NCBI GenBank assembly: GCA_050245975.1
Contig: JBFWWW010000054.1
Location: forward strand, 1 to 20,232
Source of the DNA: JBFWWW01 sp050245975
Lineage (GTDB): Bacteria > Pseudomonadota > Alphaproteobacteria > Rhizobiales > Hyphomicrobiaceae
Length of the DNA: 20,232 bases
Direction of reading: 5' to 3'
The notes beneath the pieces are model-generated. The model saw only the letters and a list, made by a program, of their open reading frames with translations. It searched no databases and was not told the DNA's origin. The position numbers and the translations under genes were made by a program. Every line of letters begins with the position of its first letter. Position 1 is the stretch's first letter. This document shows positions 15,881 to 20,232 of this stretch, one piece after another.

Positions 15881-16654
15881 ATGAGACTTGAAGCAACCGG
15901 CATCGCCGCGCACCTCGCCACCAAGGCGGTGCTGCAGGATATTTCGTTCTCCGTCGCGCCGGGCGGCATCACCGCGCTGATCGGCCCCAACGGCGCGGGC
16001 AAGACGACGCTTCTCAAGGTGCTCGCCGGGCTCGTCGCGCCGTCCGCGGGCGCGGTGCGGCTCGACGGGCGCGCGCTCGCCGACTGGGACCGCGTGGGAC
16101 TGGCGCGCGTGCGCGCCTACCTGCCGCAGGATCGCGTCGTGCACTGGGACCTCACCGCGCGCGCGGCAGTGGCGCTCGGCCGGCTGCCCTACCGCGCGAC
16201 GGGCGCAGGCGAGAGCGCGGAGGATCGCGCCAGCGTCGCGCGCGCGCTTGCGGCCATGGATGTGGGTCAGCTGGCGGACCGGCCCGTGTTCGAGATGTCG
16301 GGGGGCGAACGCGCACGCGTTCTCGCCGCGCGCGCGCTGGCGCAGGAGCCGCGCGTCCTGCTCGCCGACGAGCCGACGGCGGGCCTCGATCCGGCGCACA
16401 TCCTGACGCTGTTCGCGACGTTCACGCGGCTTGCGGCAGAGGGTCGCTCCGTCGTCGTCGCGCTGCACGACCTGTCGCTTGCTGCGCGCTTCTGCCACAC
16501 CGTCGTGCTGCTCTCGGCCGGACGGCTTGCCGCCGTCGGGCCGCCGGCCGCCGTGCTGACGCCGGAACGGCTCGCATCCGTCTACGGAATCACGGCGCGC
16601 ACCCTCGATGTGGACGGCGTGCCCATTGTGCTGCCGATCGGAGTGCTGGCATGA
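15881..16654 (+). CDS. btuD: Cobalamin ABC transporter ATP-binding protein BtuD-type
   Basis: This 257-residue ATPase powers cobalamin import. It has Walker A G-P-N-G-A-G-K-T-T (35-43), a Q-loop in Y-L-P-Q-D, the ABC signature M-S-G-G-E-R-A-R-V, Walker B V-L-L-A-D-E-P-T-A-G-L-D-P and an H-loop in A-L-H-D-L-S. All catalytic elements are intact. GAGG (15872-15875) lies five bases before the ATG and overlaps the permease stop. It belongs to the FepC/BtuD group, so the sequence alone would also allow heme or siderophore transport; riboswitch and btuB context favour cobalamin. The operon probably ends here. The 89 bases before the next gene hold a nine-codon frame that overlaps the stop as ATGA, which I do not call as a gene. 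Confidence 0.93.
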   Translation: MRLEATGIAAHLATKAVLQDISFSVAPGGITALIGPNGAGKTTLLKVLAGLVAPSAGAVRLDGRALADWDRVGLARVRAYLPQDRVVHWDLTARAAVALGRLPYRATGAGESAEDRASVARALAAMDVGQLADRPVFEMSGGERARVLAARALAQEPRVLLADEPTAGLDPAHILTLFATFTRLAAEGRSVVVALHDLSLAARFCHTVVLLSAGRLAAVGPPAAVLTPERLASVYGITARTLDVDGVPIVLPIGVLA

Positions 16655-16743
16655 TGTTGCCTTGTTTGTGCGTGTGATGAGCGTTCCCGCAGGCGGCGGG
16701 AGATCATGGCGGCAAACAGGGCGGCAAGCGGGGCGGTTCTGCA

Positions 16744-17817
16744 GTGTTCTTTTCGCGGCAGCAGCGGGTCAATCTCGCCTTGCAGGGCGGCGGTGCGCAC
16801 GGCGCCTTCACCTGGGGTGTGCTCGACCGCCTGCTCGAGGACGAGACGCTCGACATCGGCTGGATCAGCGCGGCGAGCGCCGGCGCCGTCAACGCCGTGG
16901 CGCTGGTGTCGGGGCTGGCGAGCGATGGCCGCGCCGGCGCGCGCACCTGTCTGAAGACCGTATGGGATGCGGTGCAGAAGGCGGGCGTGCCGGACCTCGT
17001 GCGGCTCAATCCGTTCTTCGCGGGGCTCAGCCGCTCCAACGCCCTGGCGCAGATGGCGTCGTTGTTCTCGCCCTATGACCTCAATCCGCTGGGCTTCGAT
17101 CCGCTGCGCAAGCTGCTCGAAGCGCACATCGACTTCGCCGAGCTCAGGGGCAAGCCGGGGCCCGAGCTGCTGATCGCGGCGACGGACGTCGCCACCGGCC
17201 GGCCGCGCCTCTTCCGGCGGCGCGAGATCACCGTCGAGGCGGTGCTGGCCTCGGCATGCCTGCCGTCGCTGCATCACGCCGTGGAGATCGGCGGCCGCGC
17301 CTACTGGGACGGCGGGTTCTCGGCCAATCCGGATATCGTCACGCTCGGGCGCGAGAGCCCGGTCGCCGATACGCTGCTGGTGCTGCTCAACCCGCTGGCG
17401 CGCGACGGCGTGCCGACGGCGGCGCGCGAGATCGCCGCGCAGGTGAGCGAGATCACCTTCAACCAGCCGCTGCTGCGCGATATGCAGCTCATCGAGACCG
17501 TGCGCCAGATGGATGCGCGCCGGCCGGCGCGGTTCAGGCGCGATCCCGATACGCGGCTCGCGCGACACCGGTTTCACATCATCGAGGCCGGCCGCTATAC
17601 CGCGCCGCTCAGCCCCGAGAGCAAGGGCAAGCCCGAGCAGAGCCTGCTCGCCTACCTGCACGGCAGCGGCCGCAGCGAGGCGGAGAAGTGGCTGGCGCGC
17701 CATCGCGACGACATCGGCCGGCGCCCGAGCATCGATCTCGTCGCGCACATCCTGCACCGGCCGGCGCGCATGCCGGTGCCGGCGTCCAGTCGCTCCGTTC
17801 CCGACGCGGCCGCCTAG
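16744..17817 (+). CDS. Patatin-like phospholipase
   Basis: This 357-residue patatin-family lipid hydrolase has the oxyanion loop G-G-G-A-H-G (15-20), the nucleophile elbow Ala43-Ala44-Ser45-Ala46-Gly47 and the dyad D-G-G (189-191, in Y-W-D-G-G). The elbow departs from G-x-S-x-G in having Ala at the first Gly position, but Ser45 and Asp189 are both present. There is no signal peptide. The GTG at 16744 is the only start codon in frame after the preceding in-frame stops at 16675-16680, and it matches the beginning of the fold; the Shine-Dalgarno is weak. Such proteins often sit beside dehydrogenase genes in rhizobia, but here the neighbouring dehydrogenase gene is convergent. The lipid substrate is unknown. 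Confidence 0.88.
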   Translation: MFFSRQQRVNLALQGGGAHGAFTWGVLDRLLEDETLDIGWISAASAGAVNAVALVSGLASDGRAGARTCLKTVWDAVQKAGVPDLVRLNPFFAGLSRSNALAQMASLFSPYDLNPLGFDPLRKLLEAHIDFAELRGKPGPELLIAATDVATGRPRLFRRREITVEAVLASACLPSLHHAVEIGGRAYWDGGFSANPDIVTLGRESPVADTLLVLLNPLARDGVPTAAREIAAQVSEITFNQPLLRDMQLIETVRQMDARRPARFRRDPDTRLARHRFHIIEAGRYTAPLSPESKGKPEQSLLAYLHGSGRSEAEKWLARHRDDIGRRPSIDLVAHILHRPARMPVPASSRSVPDAAA

Positions 17818-17855
17818 CGCCATTCGGATCCGGGTGGCAACGCACCCGCAGTCGC

Positions 17856-17872
17856 CATCCTGGAATTTCGCG
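17856..17872 (+). repeat. Partial copy of the palindromic element terminus
   Basis: CATCCTGGAATTTCGCG differs by one base from the start of the intact element at 17885-17901. It lacks the rest of the element. It looks like a remnant or a nested insertion footprint. Confidence 0.5.
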
Positions 17873-17880
17873 TCTCCCAC

Positions 17881-17993
17881 CTGTCATCCCGGAATTTCGC
17901 GAAGCGAAAATATCCGGGACCCAGGACCTCAGGCGAGGGTGTGCAATTTGGCCCCTGGGTCCCGGATGCCGCTGCGCGGCTCCGGGATGACAG
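17881..17993. repeat. Two-armed palindromic repeat element, 113 bases
   Basis: The ends CTGTCATCCCGG (17881-17892) and CCGGGATGACAG (17982-17993) are perfect inverted repeats. Inside lie a small hairpin TTTCGC-GAA-GCGAAA (17895-17909), a 14-base perfect inverted pair ATCCGGGACCCAGG (17912-17925) / CCTGGGTCCCGGAT (17954-17967) and a second small hairpin GCCGC-TGC-GCGGC (17968-17980). Folding would give a cross-shaped structure. It sits between the convergent patatin and dehydrogenase genes, where it could act as a two-way terminator. It has the form of a dispersed non-autonomous palindromic repeat of the REP or MITE type; copies elsewhere in the genome cannot be seen here. Confidence 0.75.
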
Positions 17994-18022
17994 CGGTGGG
18001 GCGCGGCGATGAGATGAGAGGC

Positions 18023-18036
18023 CCGGGTGACAACGG
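18023..18036 (+). repeat. Decayed copy of the element's right end
   Basis: CCGGGTGACAACGG differs from the element's right border CCGGGATGACAGCGG (17982-17996) by one missing base and one change. A weaker resemblance, CCGGGTGGCAACG, lies at about 17830. The rest of 17994-18095 shows no gene. Confidence 0.35.
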
Positions 18037-18095
18037 ACGCGGCTCGCGATTCGACCTGGACCGGACCAGTTCCGTCGACCCGGATCGAGGTCGGC

Positions 18096-19220
18096 TCAGG
18101 GAAGCAGGATCTGGCGCACCGAGGCGCCGTCCGCCAGGCGATCGAAGCCGGCGTTGATGTCCTTGAGGCCGATGCGCTCGCTCATCAGCCGGTCGACGGG
18201 CAGCAACCCCTGCTGGTAAAGCGCGATGTAGCGCGGGATGTCGCGCGCGGGCACGCAGCTGCCGATGTAGCTGCCCTTGAGCGTGCGCTCCTCGGCGACG
18301 AGGTTGGTGGCCGGCAGCTCGAAGCGGTGATCGGGGTGCGGCAGGCTGGCGGTGATGGTGGTGCCGCCGCGCTTCGTCACCTTGTAGGCGAGCTCCAGCG
18401 CCTTGACCGAGCCGGCAAGCTCGAAGGCGTAGTCGACGCCGCCGTTGCTGATGGCCTTCACCTGCTCGACGGCGTCCTTGTCGCCGGCGTTGACCGTATG
18501 CGTGGCGCCGAGCTGGCGGGCGAGCTGCAGCTTGTCCTCCAGCCGGTCGATGGCGATCACCTGCCGGCAGCCCGCGGCCCGCGCCGCCAGCATCGTCATC
18601 AGGCCGACGCCGCCGAGGCCGATGGCGGCGATGGTCGAGCCCGCCTGCACGCGCGCCGTGTTGATGACGGCGCCGACGCCCGTCACCACCGCGCAGCCGA
18701 ACAGCGCGGCTTCCTCGAAGGGCAGGCTGCGGTCGATCTTCACCAGCGAGGCGCGCGAGACGACGGCGTATTCGGCGAACGCGGAGACGCCGACATGGTG
18801 GTGCACCGGCTTGCCGCCGAGCTTCAGCCGCACGCCGCCGCCGAGCAGCGTGCCGGCGCCGTTGGCGGCCGCACCCGGCTCGCACAGGGCGGGGCGGCCC
18901 TCCATGCACGGCAGGCAATGGCCGCAGTTCGGCACGAAGATGAGGATGACGTGGTCGCCGACCTTGAGGTCCTTGACGCCGGGACCCAGCTCCATGACGT
19001 CCCCGGCCGCCTCATGGCCGAGCACCATCGGCATCTGCCGCGGCCGGTCGCCGTTGATGGTGGAAAGGTCGGAGTGGCACAGGCCCGCCGCCCTGATGCG
19101 CACCAGCACCTCGCCCTCCTGCGGCGGATCGAGATCGAGCTCCTCGATCATCAGCGGCTTGGACTTGGCGTAGGGGCGCGGCTTCTGCATGTCGCGGATG
19201 ACGGCGGCACGTGTCTTCAT
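18096..19220 (-). CDS. Zinc-dependent alcohol dehydrogenase (MDR family)
   Basis: This 374-residue cytoplasmic medium-chain dehydrogenase oxidises an alcohol or reduces an aldehyde with a nicotinamide cofactor. The catalytic zinc site is visible as G-L-C-H-S-D and G-H-E-A-A-G plus F-G-C-A-V-V-T-G. The structural zinc site has four Cys in N-C-G-H-C-L-P-C-M-E-G-R-P-A-L-C. The Rossmann motif is G-L-G-G-V-G-L, and Asp follows at the end of the second strand (V-I-A-I-D), suggesting NAD preference. The family is close to class III-like alcohol dehydrogenases. AAGGAG (complement of 19229-19234) is eight bases before the ATG. It converges on patatin across the palindromic element. The physiological substrate is unknown. 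Confidence 0.92.
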   Translation of the reverse strand: MKTRAAVIRDMQKPRPYAKSKPLMIEELDLDPPQEGEVLVRIRAAGLCHSDLSTINGDRPRQMPMVLGHEAAGDVMELGPGVKDLKVGDHVILIFVPNCGHCLPCMEGRPALCEPGAAANGAGTLLGGGVRLKLGGKPVHHHVGVSAFAEYAVVSRASLVKIDRSLPFEEAALFGCAVVTGVGAVINTARVQAGSTIAAIGLGGVGLMTMLAARAAGCRQVIAIDRLEDKLQLARQLGATHTVNAGDKDAVEQVKAISNGGVDYAFELAGSVKALELAYKVTKRGGTTITASLPHPDHRFELPATNLVAEERTLKGSYIGSCVPARDIPRYIALYQQGLLPVDRLMSERIGLKDINAGFDRLADGASVRQILLP

Positions 19221-19311
19221 CGGCGCGGCTCCTTGCAGGCTTCAGGGCGTGATCGCGGGCGTGCGCGGGATCATGCGACGTTAGAGCAGGAGAGGGGCGG
19301 CGAGAACCTGC

Positions 19312-19338
19312 TTTTCCCGGACGCCCTTTTTCCCGGAC
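19312..19338 (-). repeat. Tandem direct repeat upstream of the alcohol dehydrogenase
   Basis: TTTTCCCGGAC occurs at 19312-19322 and 19328-19338, a 16-base period. On the dehydrogenase strand this reads GTCCGGGAAAA twice, about 92-118 bases before the start codon. It could be an activator site, but no known box is recognised. The rest of 19235-19311 shows no gene. Confidence 0.4.
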
Positions 19339-19357
19339 CCTGATCGGCCCCCAATGC

Positions 19358-19389
19358 AAAAGGGCCGGCACGCGGGTGCCGGCCCCTTT
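19358..19389 (-). terminator. Intrinsic terminator of the micropeptide genes
   Basis: GGGCCGGCAC (19362-19371) and GTGCCGGCCC (19376-19385) form a perfect ten-pair stem with a four-base loop. On the minus strand the stem is followed by TTTT (complement of 19358-19361), giving a classical intrinsic terminator 20 bases after the downstream micropeptide stop. It separates these genes from the alcohol dehydrogenase gene on the same strand. A shorter T-run on the plus strand makes it potentially two-way. Confidence 0.85.
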
Positions 19390-19409
19390 CAGGCGAAGGT
19401 CTGTCGACC

Positions 19410-19526
19410 TCAGTAGTGGTCGCGGTCGACCTGCTGGTAGAACGACTTGGCGTCGAAGGCGTTGGCCGAAGCGGCGACGCCGGTCAGCACCGACAGGGCG
19501 AGAAGCGCGGAAACGATGGTCTTCAT
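19410..19526 (-). CDS. Secreted micropeptide, tandem paralogue 2
   Basis: This 38-codon gene encodes a 23-residue Sec signal peptide (M-K-T-I-V then a hydrophobic core, ending A-N-A) and a predicted mature part of only 15 residues, F-D-A-K-S-F-Y-Q-Q-V-D-R-D-H-Y. GAGGAG lies about eight bases before the ATG. The signal peptide is identical in sequence to that of the neighbour at 19592-19714. The two mature parts share the pattern F-[DN]-A-K-[ST]-F-Y-[QE]-Q-[VI]-D-x3-Y. An intrinsic terminator follows. The function is unknown; a secreted signalling or surface peptide is one idea, not a finding. Confidence 0.72.
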   Translation of the reverse strand: MKTIVSALLALSVLTGVAASANAFDAKSFYQQVDRDHY

Positions 19527-19591
19527 GATCTGATCTCCTCTGAGAGGTCTTTTGTGGTGTTCAGTTCTGTGCCGTTCAGGCGGCCGTCGGC

Positions 19592-19714
19592 TCAGTAGCG
19601 GCCGGCGTCGATCTGCTCGTAGAAGGTCTTGGCGTTGAAGCCGGCGGCGTTGGCCGAGGCGGCGACGCCCGTCAGGACGGACAGGGCGAGCAGGGCGGAA
19701 ACGATGGTCTTCAT
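19592..19714 (-). CDS. Secreted micropeptide, tandem paralogue 1
   Basis: This 40-codon gene encodes the same 23-residue signal peptide as its neighbour, followed by A-G-F-N-A-K-T-F-Y-E-Q-I-D-A-G-R-Y. GGAG lies eight bases upstream (GGAGATCACGCC before the ATG). Across the first 23 codons the two genes differ at six codons (7, 8, 12, 13, 15, 19), all synonymous, which indicates selection on the protein sequence and supports both being translated. The two genes lie 65 bases apart in the same orientation and probably share a transcript. The duplication looks old enough for silent changes to accumulate. No known family is recognised. Confidence 0.72.
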   Translation of the reverse strand: MKTIVSALLALSVLTGVAASANAAGFNAKTFYEQIDAGRY

Positions 19715-19925
19715 GGCGTGATCTCCGTTGTGCGAAATGCGCTTTGAACTCAGGGATTTGCGAGCTCGTGAGCGGGCGTGTCGTCCGCTCGTAGACGGTG
19801 ATATAGGCCGGGGTTCCGGGCCTGGGAGGGGGCGTCACGGACGCGTGATGAACGGTGATCAATAGCGATCGCGACGTGATCGCACGTGAGGAGACCAGGG
19901 GCAGGGGCGGGGGTGCTGTCGCCGG
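19715..19925. promoter_or_regulatory. Intergenic region upstream of the micropeptide genes
   Basis: No gene is supported in these 211 bases. On the minus strand TATATC (complement of about 19801-19806) may be a -10 box, but no good -35 is seen. Two overlapping inverted repeats lie near the regulator stop: ACGTG-ATCG-CACGT (19874-19887) and GCGATC-N7-GATCGC (19865-19883). They could be a regulator site or a weak terminator for the upstream gene; no T-run follows. Confidence 0.35.
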
Positions 19926-20232
19926 TCAGCGGGTCGTCGGCGACATCGCGCGCAGGATGTCGCGCAGCACGGTGCCGCCGGTCTCGCGGTGACGGCGCAG
20001 GATGGCGCTGGCGCGCGCGCCGTCGCCGGCGCGGATCGCAGCTACGGCAGCCGCGTGATCGGCGTTGGAGGCGCTGGGCTCGGGACGCGACTTGAGGGTC
20101 TGCATGCGCGCGGTGTGGGCCTGGTCGCAGAGCGTGCCGACCGTGGCGGCAAGGCGGGCGTTGCCCGAAAGCAGCACGAGCGCGCGGTGGAAGCGGTCGT
20201 CGGCCTGGATCCAGCCCAGCATGTCGCCGCGC
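19926..20232 (-). CDS. GntR family regulator, FadR subgroup, C-terminal part (truncated by window edge)
   Basis: About 102 C-terminal codons are visible; the N-terminal winged helix lies beyond the right edge. The visible part matches the FCD effector domain: D-D-R-F-H-R-A-L-V, S-G-N-A-R-L, N-A-D-H-A-A-A-V-A-A-I-R-A-G-D and R-R-H-R-E. The Asp of D-x-F-H and the two later His residues are the usual metal or ligand contacts. Such regulators usually bind organic acids and repress catabolic genes. It lies upstream of the micropeptide genes on the same strand, but 211 bases separate them. The frame stays open to the edge, and the internal ATG near 20222 is not a real start. Confidence 0.88.
   Translation of the reverse strand, partial: RGDMLGWIQADDRFHRALVLLSGNARLAATVGTLCDQAHTARMQTLKSRPEPSASNADHAAAVAAIRAGDGARASAILRRHRETGGTVLRDILRAMSPTTR

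Noticed and set aside
14716..16017. Minus-strand open frame of 433 codons opposite btuC
   Set aside because: Its composition is dominated by Arg, Gln and Ala without hydrophobic structure, and it mirrors the certain permease gene.
16651..16677. Nine-codon frame including its stop, with its ATG overlapping the btuD stop
   Set aside because: It is too short and has no ribosome site or conserved feature to support a gene.
16582..17880. Minus-strand open frame of 432 codons opposite patatin
   Set aside because: No domain is visible, and the plus strand has the complete patatin motif set.

Overview
The window is GC-rich with dense, mostly uninterrupted genes. Its gene families (MuiA-like DUF4139 protein, NikR with a divergent TonB-dependent receptor, cobalamin-riboswitch btuB-btuF-btuC-btuD locus, patatin next to a zinc alcohol dehydrogenase, FadR-type GntR regulator) suggest a chromosomal segment of an alphaproteobacterium, probably Hyphomicrobiales (Rhizobiales). 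This rests on gene content and codon style only; I cannot name a genus. I see no rRNA, tRNA, CRISPR array, phage or transposase gene.

Layout. 1-1871: possible tail of an upstream gene, then a secreted MuiA-family protein. 1872-3280: a structured leader and purA (adenylosuccinate synthetase). 3304-6008: nikR on the minus strand diverges from a TonB-dependent receptor gene, with a perfect GTATGA-N16-TCATAC operator between them. 6009-7370: an AT-rich gap, a small secreted Tyr/Arg-rich protein, and an OmpR-type regulator with a degenerate receiver. 7362-9432: GNAT and Nudix genes (minus) diverging from a metallophosphoesterase gene (plus). 9544-11517: an MFS transporter coupled to a 61-residue membrane protein, then a secreted DUF302 protein. 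11562-16654: promoter, cobalamin riboswitch and a complete B12 import set (outer-membrane receptor, periplasmic binder, permease, ATPase). 16744-17817: patatin-like lipase. 17818-18095: a palindromic repeat element with partial copies. 18096-20232 (all minus): zinc alcohol dehydrogenase, two tandem secreted micropeptide genes, and the C-terminal end of a GntR/FCD regulator cut by the window edge.

Function. Two outer-membrane uptake systems dominate. The cobalamin system is textbook: a B12-sensing leader controls btuB, and the ABC genes follow with overlaps or short gaps. The NikR/receptor pair is less ordinary. The regulator keeps the DNA-contact residues and faces a canonical operator, but by eye it lacks the two histidines of the H-x-H part of the nickel site and carries a His-rich C-terminal tail. 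This may be a NikR-derived switch with altered metal sensing.

Other points worth a second look are four alternating complementary 7-mers in the purA leader that can form competing hairpins, one covering the Shine-Dalgarno sequence; the tandem micropeptides, whose 23-residue signal peptides are identical in protein but differ at six synonymous sites; and the two-armed palindromic element. No wholly novel multi-gene system is evident.
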